Notes: generated from the letters alone by a model not told the origin. A stretch of 64,000 bases of DNA from Methylomonas sp. ZR1 (GCF_013141865.1 NZ_RCST01000001.1:992001-1056000), one strand, 5' to 3'. Counted from the first letter of the stretch, positions 45,466-55,159 are shown. Translations and numbers: made by a program.

Positions 45466-45532
45466 CGCCAAGGGATAAAGCTTAGGCGGTAAGCCGGAAT
45501 GCCTTGCCGGGCAGTCATTATGCTTATCTTGC

Positions 45533-46009
45533 TTAGCCGGCAGGTTGGGTGGCCTGGGTTTTGGCCTTGGCGCCGCGATTAAACCGAACAGACATGGCCT
45601 GCCGCAGCGTTTCCAAGCCCGCGCCCTTGCCGGCGATTTTCAATGAGGCGTATGCATCCAGGCTAAAACTATAAATATCACTGCCCAGTGCCATGTCGGT
45701 GTCTTCGCCTCTACTCATTAAATCGCGCAGGCGGTGCAGGCGAGGGCGGAGTTTATCGAGCGTTAGCAGATCCGCTTGCGCTTCGACGACATCGAGACCG
45801 GGCGGAATGGCTTGCGTGTTTTGGGTGGCCACCGTCAGCGTCTGGCGGCAGAACGCTTCGGTTTTATCGCCCATCTTCAGGATGGTACGGCGCTCTTCGG
45901 GTGATAAGACCAGGAAGCCGGCGAAGCGGTCTTCCAATGTCTTCAGGGCGGCGTCTATGTCGGTCAGATCATTGTCGGAAAGGCTTAAAGAAATCAGATG
46001 TTGACTCAT
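45533..46009 (-). CDS. Conserved-looking hypothetical protein
   Basis: A 158-residue soluble, largely helical protein with a strong AAGGAG ribosome binding site six bases before the ATG. It begins SLSLSDNDLTDIDAALKTLE and has an EERRTILKMGDKTEAFCRQTL segment and a basic alanine-rich tail. No catalytic motif, signal peptide or membrane segment is seen and I do not recognise the family. It faces the 21-bp repeat array across 67 bases and is divergent from the GAPS6-like pair. Confidence 0.75.
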   Translation of the reverse strand: MSQHLISLSLSDNDLTDIDAALKTLEDRFAGFLVLSPEERRTILKMGDKTEAFCRQTLTVATQNTQAIPPGLDVVEAQADLLTLDKLRPRLHRLRDLMSRGEDTDMALGSDIYSFSLDAYASLKIAGKGAGLETLRQAMSVRFNRGAKAKTQATQPAG

Positions 46010-46130
46010 GTTTATCTCCTTTTGGCGTTTGTGATACTGCGGAGGATGGGGTGTGGTCCGCAGATGAAAAGCGTAGGCTATTTTTGGAGGTGCGCGTGAT
46101 TTTGTTTGCTAGGAATTGGCATGTATTTCG

Positions 46131-46157
46131 TGATTCTGAGTTCCAAGCTTTGGCTTG
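46131..46157. repeat. Left flanking repeat with CAAGC/GCTTG hairpin
   Basis: This 27-base element matches the one at 50130-50156 in 23 of 27 positions, in the same orientation. Both hold a hairpin with an AAGC-NNNN-GCTT core; here the stem is CAAGC (46144-46148) with GCTTG (46153-46157). The two copies bracket the low-G+C gene pair. Confidence 0.6.
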
Positions 46158-46326
46158 TAATCGGAGACAGTCAGCCATAACCAGTCAATCAAAATTAATG
46201 AGATATAATTAAGAGACTTATGAGAAAACTGTTTTTTCCGCACATGGGCACTTCATTTTCAGGCACCATCTCAGCAGTTCTAAGTCGGAAAAATCAAAGA
46301 GCTCATAATTCTGAGTCACATGCTTC

Positions 46327-46355
46327 TTGTAATCAGTAATTTTTCCCTTTATATC
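46327..46355 (+). promoter_or_regulatory. Candidate sigma-70 promoter of the GAPS6-like pair
   Basis: TTGTAA (46327-46332) and TATATC (46350-46355) are separated by 17 bases, each matching four of six consensus positions. The spacing to the gene start at 46396 is suitable. The region is A/T-rich, so chance matches are frequent. Confidence 0.35.
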
Positions 46356-46395
46356 GATAAACTACATTAATCAAATATCTTCAAAGAGGAATTGT

Positions 46396-46731
46396 ATGGA
46401 AGAGTTCTTAACAGCTACGATTTTATCAGGCATTGCCTATGATGTAATGAAATGCGGTGTAGTGCTGAGTATCGATGAGCTAAAACAACGACTAAAAGGG
46501 TGGCTAATTAGTGATACTGAAATCGTGATTCTTACTGATGAATTGAAGAATCTTGAATTGACCAATCAAATGAGCGAAACAGCAATTGAAAGAAGAATTT
46601 TAGATTCGCACCAGATTCAAAGTATTATTAAAAATATAAAACCTGCCTCAGAAGGTAACACAATTATTCAACATCACTCAGGTAGCGGCGACAATATTGG
46701 TAGAGACAAAATAATTCATAGCGGAAAATAA
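46396..46731 (+). CDS. GapS6a-like small protein of a two-gene defence cassette
   Basis: A 111-residue protein with a hydrophobic N-terminal segment (FLTATILSGIAYDVMK), a helical core with LKQRLKGWLI and LELTNQMSETAIERRI, and a C-terminal HHSGSGDNIGRDKII motif. The G-x-G-D-N-[IV]-x-x-D-K motif also occurs near the start of the next protein (GDGDNIARDKN), so the pair shares an interaction element. The arrangement recalls GapS6a of the anti-phage GAPS6 system; I rely on memory for this. AGAGGAA precedes the ATG. Three bases separate it from the next gene. Confidence 0.65.
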   Translation: MEEFLTATILSGIAYDVMKCGVVLSIDELKQRLKGWLISDTEIVILTDELKNLELTNQMSETAIERRILDSHQIQSIIKNIKPASEGNTIIQHHSGSGDNIGRDKIIHSGK

Positions 46732-46734
46732 AGC

Positions 46735-49700
46735 ATGGATTTAATGACGGAAAGAAATTCCACTGTTTACCAAAATGCTACAGGCGACGGTGATAATATC
46801 GCTAGAGATAAAAATGTAATTGTTTATCAAAGACTCGCCCCAGAAGCACTTCGTAAACCGATCGAACTAATACTTTCCAGTGTCCGTGAAAGAAAACAGG
46901 ATGTTGCAAAAATCCAATTGGAAACCATTAAGGCAACCGAACTGGATTCCAATAGCGAAGCTATCCTTGACATGCTTTCTATTCAGTTGAATTTACTTGA
47001 GGATAATGAAAATTCTAAAGTCTACAACTCGTTACTTTCAACATTCAAAAGCTCAACTGATAGTCTCTTCCGTGATTTATGCTTAGCTACGCTGATTCGG
47101 TTGGATGCAAAAAGTAACCGAATTGATGATGCTAGAGAGCGCTATATTCAGGCTAATGCGCCCAATTCCTACTGTCAAGAAGCATTTTATGAGTTTGTTG
47201 CAACGACTGAAGAACTGGAGCAAGCGTATAAAGAAAAGCGTATTGATCTTGATGAAAGCCAGCTAAATGGCCTTATTCGTGGGACATTTAGAACACAACA
47301 GTTTGAACTGTCATTAACCACTGCTAACCGCCTAAATGAGATATTTCCATCTTCCAATAGCAAAGTGCTATTGCTTTTTGCCACTGCTTGTGGCCTTGAT
47401 GTAAAGCTTGCCAACAAACACTTTTGGATTATCAGTTCAACATTAAAAACAGAAATAATAAATCTCATTGACGAAGTGGTTTTTTTGATAAATGAATCAA
47501 AAGGTACGGATGCAAGGTTGTTTAATATTGCTGCGCCATATTGGTATAACTTACGAGGCGACCATAAGGAACTAAATGAAATTTGTTGGAAGTATATTGA
47601 TGAAGTTGAAAAAGTTCGACCTGAAATAGCGGTCATTCTTCGTCGAGTCAATACGCAAGATATATCAAATACAGATGATCTTGAATCTAAATGCAATAAA
47701 GCTCACAGCGATATAAGCTATCGCACCAAATTATTAAATAACATATTCGATAAAAAAGAAATTTCCAATGATGATTTTGTAATTGTCAGTCTTTTTTCTG
47801 ATCCTAATAGTTTGAGCAGATGGGTTAGTTCTGGCGGGAAGGTCGTAGGGGAAGATGAAATAACCACAGACTTTGATAATCTTAAGTTACTACTTATTAC
47901 TCTACCCAATAAAAAACATTATGATCAAAAAGACAAAATTGAAGAAATTATTCTTCTGGCTAAAAAAATAATTGAAAAATATAAGGAAAAGCTAACTTTT
48001 CTGCATCCTGTCTCTTTGCTCGATATCACTAAACGCTTGGGATTACACCCAAAACTTGCTGTCATCGCTTGTGATTTAATCAGCCCCATACTACCCCCAT
48101 CTGACTTATGGGCTTCACCCATCGTCGAGTCTTACTTAAATGCGTTGCTAGTTAGTCAGCAAATGGCAACACTTGCTTTAGTACTTTCAAACATCAATCA
48201 AGATGAATGGAATAGTTTTGTTTGGCGAGTTCAAGCTCGTCTATTTGAACAACAGAATGATTATCCCAGCGCCATCAAAGCCATTGAGGAAGCCATAAAA
48301 CTTGATTCTAATTTATTAGATGCGTGGTATTTGCTGACATATCTGCATCGAAAACTGGAAATATCGGATAGTGATTTATCATTGATTTTAAAAAATATTC
48401 CAGAAAAGATTTTAGCAAGAAAATCAGATATGGCGGTATATTTATTAATTGAAACCGCCAAAACGGGAGACTTTTCTAGAGCTGAAAACATAATTCTTTC
48501 TTGGTTTATTAAAAGTCCAAGCTCCAGCGCGACAGAAATAACAAACTTCTATTTTAATCTCATTTTTGTCAATGTTAACGTAATACCAACACCTGAAAAA
48601 ATTGGTGGTTGTATTGTTGGCGTAAGGTTCAAAAAAGATAATGAAGAATTTACCAAGTTGTTAGTAGGCAAAGTAACTGTCAACCATCACTGTTTGTTGG
48701 ATATTAATTCTGAGCTAGGCGATGCTCTTTACCAAATGGAAGTAGGTGAGACTAAACAACTTGGAATGTACGATTTAACACTGCTTGAGCGATTGCCTCC
48801 TTTTGTTGCGGCCATTCAAATTTCATTAGAATTGCGACATACGCAAAATGATGGAAGTGATTGTTTTTTTGCATTAAAAGTGCCGAATGGTCCTGGTGAA
48901 TTGCTTGCGCTTCTTGAGCGTAAATTACCTAAAAATAGGGACGATAATATTTTTAATAATTCTGAAATCCCTTTATTTTGTAAGGGTCGTATTTTAAATC
49001 GCCATCATCCCCTCAAAGCAGCGCTAGAACAATTAACAACAAAAAAATCAGTTCCGTGTGCTTTGCCCTGTTTTGGTGAAGAAGAGGCTACTCTAATTAT
49101 ACTTGATGTTTATGCGATAACTTACCTCGCTATTACTGGTTTAGCTTATGGTATTAACCACACTTCGATTAATTTTGTTATTACTCAAGAAACCAAGATG
49201 GCTATTGAGCAATGGTTGGAAGAGATAAGTCGCGAGGATTATTTGTCAGTAGGCGTAATACCTGGTGAGGGGCTATGGAAAGTAACAGCGGATGATATAA
49301 GACGATCCACTCATGACTTTCAAAAAGCATTGCACCTGATTATTGATAAATCGGAAGTTATCAAACCTAACTTGGTAGATATGCCACCGTTGATGCTTTC
49401 CATTCATGATATTGTCGATATTTCCGTATATTCAAGCGCTTGCTTATCAATCAGCAACAATATTCCTTGGCTCTGTATTGACGAAGTTTTCGCCCATTGC
49501 ATTAAAGAATTAGGACATAAGCAAGCCAATGCTGTTAAATTATTTATTGAGCTCGGAAACTCGGTGGCTTTTGAACAAAAGAAACATGGTTTGTATTTAT
49601 ACGCCGAGCAAATCATTCCCTACGCTTTAAGTTATAACGATTTGAGATTACTCAGTGTTTCCGATGAGGAGCATACCCATTACTTCTTAGCAAAAATACT

Positions 49701-50097
49701 TAACCTTCATCCTAAAGCTTTTCCCGACACCGAAACAGCAGTTGCTATGCTGATCGAGTTACTTGTTCCTGTATTGGGAAAAGCTTATTTGGATGGGAAT
49801 ATTTTGAGAGGGCTGAGAATCCATAACCCTAGAAATAACGGTTATGCGGAAAGAGTATTCAACGCTTGTTGTTATGTTTCCATACAATGTAATGACGGAG
49901 ACATAGTCGAAAGAAAACTAGCAATGCTGTTATGCAGGTTATTTGTAAGATTTAGTCTGATCCCGCCAATGTTGCAAGTGCTTCGAGTGATGGCGTCAGC
50001 GTTCATAACTGGTCATTTTATGGATTTTGAAATAATTAATGCTTGTATTAAGGAAGAATATAACAAGCTCGAAGGTTTGATTGAGAAAGGTCTGTAG
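46735..50097 (+). CDS. GapS6b-like large protein: TPR region and PIN-like domain
   Basis: A 1120-residue A/T-rich gene product. It begins with a GDGDNIARDKN motif (about 17-27), then helical repeats. A clear TPR-like unit reads AIKAIEEAIKLDSNLLDAWY (about 523-542). A beta-rich middle part (about 620-720) is followed by a C-terminal PIN-like segment. There IILDVYAITYLA supplies Asp791 and ACLSISNNIPWLCIDEV supplies Asp916, in the places of the first and last acidic residues of PIN nucleases. TPR plus PIN fits GapS6b, in which the PIN-type RNase would be the toxic arm. The PIN call is by pattern and needs a structure prediction. Confidence 0.65.
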   Translation: MDLMTERNSTVYQNATGDGDNIARDKNVIVYQRLAPEALRKPIELILSSVRERKQDVAKIQLETIKATELDSNSEAILDMLSIQLNLLEDNENSKVYNSLLSTFKSSTDSLFRDLCLATLIRLDAKSNRIDDARERYIQANAPNSYCQEAFYEFVATTEELEQAYKEKRIDLDESQLNGLIRGTFRTQQFELSLTTANRLNEIFPSSNSKVLLLFATACGLDVKLANKHFWIISSTLKTEIINLIDEVVFLINESKGTDARLFNIAAPYWYNLRGDHKELNEICWKYIDEVEKVRPEIAVILRRVNTQDISNTDDLESKCNKAHSDISYRTKLLNNIFDKKEISNDDFVIVSLFSDPNSLSRWVSSGGKVVGEDEITTDFDNLKLLLITLPNKKHYDQKDKIEEIILLAKKIIEKYKEKLTFLHPVSLLDITKRLGLHPKLAVIACDLISPILPPSDLWASPIVESYLNALLVSQQMATLALVLSNINQDEWNSFVWRVQARLFEQQNDYPSAIKAIEEAIKLDSNLLDAWYLLTYLHRKLEISDSDLSLILKNIPEKILARKSDMAVYLLIETAKTGDFSRAENIILSWFIKSPSSSATEITNFYFNLIFVNVNVIPTPEKIGGCIVGVRFKKDNEEFTKLLVGKVTVNHHCLLDINSELGDALYQMEVGETKQLGMYDLTLLERLPPFVAAIQISLELRHTQNDGSDCFFALKVPNGPGELLALLERKLPKNRDDNIFNNSEIPLFCKGRILNRHHPLKAALEQLTTKKSVPCALPCFGEEEATLIILDVYAITYLAITGLAYGINHTSINFVITQETKMAIEQWLEEISREDYLSVGVIPGEGLWKVTADDIRRSTHDFQKALHLIIDKSEVIKPNLVDMPPLMLSIHDIVDISVYSSACLSISNNIPWLCIDEVFAHCIKELGHKQANAVKLFIELGNSVAFEQKKHGLYLYAEQIIPYALSYNDLRLLSVSDEEHTHYFLAKILNLHPKAFPDTETAVAMLIELLVPVLGKAYLDGNILRGLRIHNPRNNGYAERVFNACCYVSIQCNDGDIVERKLAMLLCRLFVRFSLIPPMLQVLRVMASAFITGHFMDFEIINACIKEEYNKLEGLIEKGL

Positions 50098-50129
50098 GTT
50101 GTATCTGACAAAATCCGATACATCAATCT

Positions 50130-50156
50130 TGATTCTGGTTTCCAAGCTCTCGCTTG
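50130..50156. repeat. Right flanking repeat with AAGC-NNNN-GCTT hairpin
   Basis: This is the same-orientation partner of the element at 46131-46157, 23 of 27 bases identical. It contains an 8-bp perfect stem, TTCCAAGC (50140-50147) with GCTTGGAA (50152-50159), and leads the hairpin array that continues to 50244. Confidence 0.6.
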
Positions 50157-50244
50157 GAACCTAAATCTTGGAAGCTATTGCTTCCTTGCTAATAAGAAAG
50201 CTGGAGCTTTCGAGGTTCGGTTACCAAGCTGGAGCTTGGTAACC
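50140..50244. repeat. Array of four tandem hairpins with a shared AGC-NNNN-GCT core
   Basis: Four perfect hairpins follow each other: 50140-50159 (8 bp, loop TCTC), 50170-50185 (6 bp, loop TATT), 50196-50211 (6 bp, loop TGGA) and 50219-50244 (11 bp, loop TGGA). Each has the core AAGC-4 bases-GCTT (or AGC/GCT), with different outer stem sequences that pair perfectly. They lie between the GAPS6-like pair and hrpA. They may act as REP-like elements, RNA structures or terminators; no T-run is present. Confidence 0.8.
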
Positions 50245-50360
50245 AGTGGAATAGACGGCAACACTTTACAGCCCGGAGCCAAGTTAATTCTCCCAAGTCA
50301 AATATAAAACCGCCCCATCTGCCCTTATAATGCCCGGCTTTTACGATATTCGCCATCCTC

Positions 50361-53300
50361 ATGTCTGTTCCTGACACTCTCAAACAACTCTCCAAAAATC
50401 TCCAAAACTGCATGGGCACCGATCGCCACGGTCTGAAGCGGCAACTGGATCGCTTGCGGAGCGAGGCGAGTAAGGGCAAGGATGTATCCGGGGCGTTGCA
50501 GCAAGTGGCTGATAAGATCGAGCGTTCGGTCGGGCGGTGCAATCAGCGCCGGGCTTCGGTGCCGGTGATTAATTACCCGGATTTGCCGGTCAGCGGCAAG
50601 AAGGACGAGATTGCCGAATTAATCCGTAACAATCAAGTCACCATCGTCTGCGGTGAGACCGGTTCCGGCAAGACCACGCAGTTGCCGAAGATATGTCTGG
50701 AAATCGACCGTGGCTTAACCGGTTTGATCGGTCACACTCAACCACGAAGAATCGCGGCCCGCACCGTCGCCGACCGTATCGCCGAGGAATTGGGCCAACC
50801 CATCGGCCAGGCGGTGGGTTACAAGGTGCGCTTTCACGACCAGACCCATCCCAATTCGCTGGTCAAACTGATGACTGACGGCATCCTGCTCGCCGAGTCG
50901 CAGAACGATCCTTATTTAAATCAATACGACACCATCATCATCGACGAAGCGCACGAGCGTAGCCTGAATATCGATTTTTTAATGGGTTATTTGCGCTGGT
51001 TGTTACCCAAACGGCCGGATTTGAAAGTGGTGATTACTTCCGCGACCATCGATCCGGAGCGCTTTGCCAAGCATTTTAATGATGCCCCCATCGTCAACGT
51101 CTCCGGCCGCACCTATCCGGTGGATGTGCGTTACCGGCCCATCGAACTGATCGAGGAAGATGACGAAACTTCCGCCGATTTGCAGCAAGCGATTCTGGAT
51201 GCGGTGGACGAGTTGTATCGAGATATGCGCGGCGACATCCTGATTTTCTTGAGCGGCGAGCACGAGATTCGCGAGACCACCGAGTCCCTGCGCAAGTCGC
51301 ATAACAACACCCGTTACGAAGTGTTGCCGCTGTATTCCAAACTCAGCGTCAGCGAGCAAGAGCGGGTGTTCAAACCCAGCGGTAACAAGCCGCGCATTGT
51401 CTTGGCTACCAACGTCGCGGAGACGTCCTTGACCGTGCCGGGCATTCGCTGCGTGATCGATTCCGGCCATGCTCGCATTAGCCGCTACAGTGCCAAGAGC
51501 AAGATTCAACGCCTGCCGATCGAACGCATTTCGCAAGCCAGCGCCAACCAAAGGGCAGGACGTTGCGGCCGGGTGGCCGAAGGTATTTGCATCAGGCTGT
51601 ATTCTAAAGAGGATTATCTGGCCCGGCCGGAGTTTACTGATCCCGAAATACTGCGCACCAATCTGTCGTCGGTGATCTTGCAGATGGCGGCGTTGAAATT
51701 GGGCGACATCGAAGAATTCCCGTTCGTCGAGCCTCCAGACGAAAAAATGGTCCGCGACGGCAAGACTTCGCTGTTCGAAGTCGATGCGCTGGATAAGCAG
51801 GGCAATCTCACTGAAACTGGCCGGCAGTTGGCGAAGATTCCGACCGACCCCAAACTGGCGCGCATGCTGCTGGCAGCCGCGCAGTTGGGTTCGCTGCACG
51901 AGGTCGCGATCATCGTATCGGCTTTGAGCATTCAAGACCCACGCGACAAGCCGGCCGATAAGCTACCGCAGGCAGAAGCCAAACATGCCCAGTTCAAGGC
52001 TGAGGATTCCGACTTTTTGAGTTTGCTGAATCTGTGGAATGCCTTTGAAGAACAGAAAAAGCATTTGACTAACAGCAAGCTCCGCAAATACTGCCAGGAC
52101 AATTTCTTGTCCTACATCCGCATGCGCGAATGGCATGACATTCATACTCAAATTATGCAGGTGGCACGCGGTGATTTGGGCTTGAAGACCAGCGGTAATC
52201 CGGCCAATTACGAGCAAATCCATATGGCGTTGTTGCCGGGTTTGTTATCGAATATCGGTTTCAGACACGAGCAATACGAATATCTGGGCGCGCGCGGTTT
52301 GAAATTCTTCATCTTCCCCGGCTCCGGTCAGCATAAGCTGCGGCCGAAATGGATCATGGCCGCCGAACAAGTCGAAACCAGCAAGGTTTACGCGCGCACC
52401 GTGGCTAGAATCGAGCCGGAATGGATAGAAGCTGCCGCACAGCACTTAGTTAAACGAAATTACTACGACCCGCATTGGGAGAAAAACGCCGGTCGTAGCG
52501 GGGTTTACGAGCGCACCCTGTTGTACGGTTTGACCTTGCAAGCCAAGCGCAAAGTGCCTTACGAAAACGTCGATCCTAAAGCCGCGCGGGAGATGTTTAT
52601 CCGCCATGCGTTGGTGAATCATGATTATCACAGCAACGCGCCGTTCTTTAAGGCCAACGAGGCCTTGCTGGAAGAGGTGGGGTACATTCAGCACAAGGGC
52701 CGCCGCGTCGATTTGGTGGAAGACGAAGAGTGGCTGTATCAGTTTTACGATAAAAAGCTGCCGACTGAGGTGGTCAGCGGCATTACCCTCGATCAATGGC
52801 GCAAGAAAGTCGAGCGCGAAAACCCGAAGATTTTGTTTCTGACCAAGGAAGATTTGACCCGCCACGACGATGGCAAGATCAACGATTGGGATTTTCCGGA
52901 CAGCAAGAAGATTGGCGATTTGACTATCGAACTGCATTACCGCTTCGAGCCGGGCCACGACGAAGATGGGGTGACGGCCATCGTGCCGGTGCATCAGCTC
53001 AATCAAATTCGCCAGGCGCCGTTCGATTGGTTGGTGCCGGGCATGCTGGAAGAAAAAGTTACTGCGTTAATTAAGTCGCTACCCAAGCATTTACGCAAGC
53101 ACTTCGTGCCGGTGCCGAATACCGCCAAGGCTTGTCTGGAAATCGAGCCGGATTTTAAGGGATCGTTATTCGAATGGCTGAGCGGGCGCTTGCGTAAACT
53201 GACCGGCGAGTCGATACCACTGAATGAGTGGCAGCCTGATGCGTTGCCGGAGCATTTGAAAATGAATTTCCGCATCGTTGATGATCATGGCCGGGCCTTG

Positions 53301-54254
53301 GGCTATGGCCGTAACCTGGCTAAGCTGCAAGCCGACTATGCCACAAAGGCTGGTGACAGTTTCGACAAGCTGGCACAGGAAGAGATGAACCATACCGGCT
53401 GCATTGCCTGGGCATTCGACGACTTGCCCGAGACCTGGCAGTTCATGCAAAAAGGCCAGACCTTCATCGGCTTTCCGGCCATTGTCGATGAAGGCGAAAC
53501 GGTGGGGGTGAAGATTCTCGACACCCAATATAAGGCCGATCTGGCGCATTTCGATGGCTTGACCAAGTTGTTTCAATTGCAATGCCGCAAGGACGCCCAG
53601 TATTTGTTAAAAAACAGTGGTGTCCAGGCCACCTTGCAATTGGCCTATAACCAACTGCCCAAGCATCCGTTGTTGACAGAACGGCCGGGCGGTGATTTTA
53701 AGGAGGATCTACTATTCTTGATCTTTAACAGTGTGTTTGTTGCTGATAGTACGATTCGGAGCCAGCAGCAGTTCGAAGCAGCGTTGGCGGCCAAAAAGTC
53801 TACGCTGGTCACGGTTGGGAATCAGGTGGGCAAGCATGTCACGGAAATCATGGCAAACTACCAAACCGTAAGACAGCGATTGAAGCAGCCTGGCGTTAGC
53901 CCGGGTTTGCGAGAAGATTTGGAAAAACAGCTGAGTTTGCTGATATTTGCTGGTTTTTTGCGGTATACGCCGCTGCCGCAGGTGCAAGCTATTCCGCGCT
54001 ATTTAAAAGCAATCGAGTGTCGCCTGGATAAGCAGAAGCCCGATTCAGCGGATATACAAGGTTTGCACAGACTGTCGCAACGTTTTTGGCAACATGTCGA
54101 GAAGCAAATGAAGACGTTGGTGCCTATGCCCGAGCGTGAACCCTTCCGCTGGAGTTTGGAAGAATTGCGCGTGTCCTTGTTTGCGCAGCAACTTAAAACC
54201 GCTTACCCGGTTTCGGTGCAGCGGCTGGAGAAGACTTGGAACGAAAAATTTTAA
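50361..54254 (+). CDS. hrpA: ATP-dependent RNA helicase HrpA
   Basis: HrpA is a DEAH-box helicase that resolves stalled ribosomes and mRNA structures. The 1297-residue protein has motif I GETGSGKT (98-105), motif Ia TQPRRIAA, motif II DEAH (in IIIDEAHERS), motif III SATID, and QRAGRCGR as motif VI. The large C-terminal HrpA-specific region (DUF3418) continues to the end. Length agrees with E. coli HrpA (1300). No strong ribosome binding site is visible; the upstream hairpin array may affect expression. Confidence 0.97.
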   Translation: MSVPDTLKQLSKNLQNCMGTDRHGLKRQLDRLRSEASKGKDVSGALQQVADKIERSVGRCNQRRASVPVINYPDLPVSGKKDEIAELIRNNQVTIVCGETGSGKTTQLPKICLEIDRGLTGLIGHTQPRRIAARTVADRIAEELGQPIGQAVGYKVRFHDQTHPNSLVKLMTDGILLAESQNDPYLNQYDTIIIDEAHERSLNIDFLMGYLRWLLPKRPDLKVVITSATIDPERFAKHFNDAPIVNVSGRTYPVDVRYRPIELIEEDDETSADLQQAILDAVDELYRDMRGDILIFLSGEHEIRETTESLRKSHNNTRYEVLPLYSKLSVSEQERVFKPSGNKPRIVLATNVAETSLTVPGIRCVIDSGHARISRYSAKSKIQRLPIERISQASANQRAGRCGRVAEGICIRLYSKEDYLARPEFTDPEILRTNLSSVILQMAALKLGDIEEFPFVEPPDEKMVRDGKTSLFEVDALDKQGNLTETGRQLAKIPTDPKLARMLLAAAQLGSLHEVAIIVSALSIQDPRDKPADKLPQAEAKHAQFKAEDSDFLSLLNLWNAFEEQKKHLTNSKLRKYCQDNFLSYIRMREWHDIHTQIMQVARGDLGLKTSGNPANYEQIHMALLPGLLSNIGFRHEQYEYLGARGLKFFIFPGSGQHKLRPKWIMAAEQVETSKVYARTVARIEPEWIEAAAQHLVKRNYYDPHWEKNAGRSGVYERTLLYGLTLQAKRKVPYENVDPKAAREMFIRHALVNHDYHSNAPFFKANEALLEEVGYIQHKGRRVDLVEDEEWLYQFYDKKLPTEVVSGITLDQWRKKVERENPKILFLTKEDLTRHDDGKINDWDFPDSKKIGDLTIELHYRFEPGHDEDGVTAIVPVHQLNQIRQAPFDWLVPGMLEEKVTALIKSLPKHLRKHFVPVPNTAKACLEIEPDFKGSLFEWLSGRLRKLTGESIPLNEWQPDALPEHLKMNFRIVDDHGRALGYGRNLAKLQADYATKAGDSFDKLAQEEMNHTGCIAWAFDDLPETWQFMQKGQTFIGFPAIVDEGETVGVKILDTQYKADLAHFDGLTKLFQLQCRKDAQYLLKNSGVQATLQLAYNQLPKHPLLTERPGGDFKEDLLFLIFNSVFVADSTIRSQQQFEAALAAKKSTLVTVGNQVGKHVTEIMANYQTVRQRLKQPGVSPGLREDLEKQLSLLIFAGFLRYTPLPQVQAIPRYLKAIECRLDKQKPDSADIQGLHRLSQRFWQHVEKQMKTLVPMPEREPFRWSLEELRVSLFAQQLKTAYPVSVQRLEKTWNEKF

Positions 54255-54296
54255 TTCGCCTCTGATTTATGTGCCCTCTACTTTAGGAAGCCTAAG

Positions 54297-55004
54297 ATGA
54301 TACCCATTCGAGATTCGATACCTTGTAACATCAAGCCTTATGTGACCTGGGGCATCATGGCTATTTGCATAGCAGTGTACGTAGCGATGCTGTTTATGCC
54401 GGATGAAATGGGGCAGCACTTTGTTTACATGTACGGGATGGTGCCGATTCGCTATTCCAATCCGGATTGGGCTTATAGTTTTGGTTTGCCGCCGGATCAT
54501 TATCTGTCGTTTTTTACCAATATGTTCCTGCACGGCGGTTTCCTGCACCTGTTGATGAACATGGTGTTTTTATGGATCTTCGCGGATAACATCGAAGACT
54601 TGATGGGACATAAACGCTTTGTGGCGTTTTATGTGTTATGCGGGCTGTTGGCAACTTATGCGCAGTGGTATTTTTACCCGAAGATGCCGGTGCCGGTGGT
54701 GGGTGCATCGGGGGCGATTGCCGGGGTGTTGGGGGCGTATTTCTTCCGTTTCCCGCAAGCGACCGTAGTGATACTGGTGCCCATCCTGTTTTATCCGCTG
54801 TTTTTCCATGTGCCGGCGATAGCTTTTCTTGGATTTTGGGTGATTATCCAAATCGGCGACGTATTCACTGCAGCGGTTTTAGATAATGTTGCGGTGGATT
54901 CGGCCTGGTGGGCGCATCTGGGTGGTTTCGTTGCCGGCGCTTTGCTGCATCCGTTTTTTATCGAAAAGAAACCCGCGGCATATCAACTCCAGTCAGATGA
55001 ATAG
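54297..55004 (+). CDS. Rhomboid-family intramembrane serine protease
   Basis: A 235-residue membrane protein with about six helices. The catalytic serine is Ser138 in GASGAIAGVLGAY and the histidine is His207 in WWAHLGGFVAGAL. The FLHGGFLHLLMNMVFLW segment provides the conserved histidine and asparagine of rhomboid proteases. AGGA precedes the ATG. It follows hrpA by 42 bases; substrates are unknown. Confidence 0.93.
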   Translation: MIPIRDSIPCNIKPYVTWGIMAICIAVYVAMLFMPDEMGQHFVYMYGMVPIRYSNPDWAYSFGLPPDHYLSFFTNMFLHGGFLHLLMNMVFLWIFADNIEDLMGHKRFVAFYVLCGLLATYAQWYFYPKMPVPVVGASGAIAGVLGAYFFRFPQATVVILVPILFYPLFFHVPAIAFLGFWVIIQIGDVFTAAVLDNVAVDSAWWAHLGGFVAGALLHPFFIEKKPAAYQLQSDE

Positions 55005-55159
55005 GCCTTAACGCCGCGTTTAACCGGCAAAAAAGCAAGAAACAGTAGGGCTTTTATTTTATAATGCCGCCAGTTGGCTAACCGGCTGAAAAGGCAACGA
55101 AAAACAAGTTCGTTGCCTGTGTTTGCAAAAGATTCTTCATTCATTCGAGACAAATTAAC

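Larger units (their letters stand above)
46010..46395. other. A/T-rich region before the GAPS6-like pair
   Basis: This stretch marks a drop in G+C compared with the left flank. It contains the left copy of a flanking repeat (46131-46157) and a candidate promoter (46327-46355). I see no gene in it. Confidence 0.55.

Noticed and set aside
45113..45478. Protein-coding call for the 21-bp repeat array
   Set aside because: The frame starts only at a TTG without a ribosome binding site; reported as a repeat, coding status left open.
45080..50360. CRISPR array
   Set aside because: The 21-bp array has no spacers, and the hairpins at 50.1 kb differ in stem sequence; no cas gene is in the window.
51003..51935. 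310-codon minus-strand frame inside hrpA
   Set aside because: Antisense shadow of a highly conserved helicase gene; its composition follows the hrpA codon pattern.
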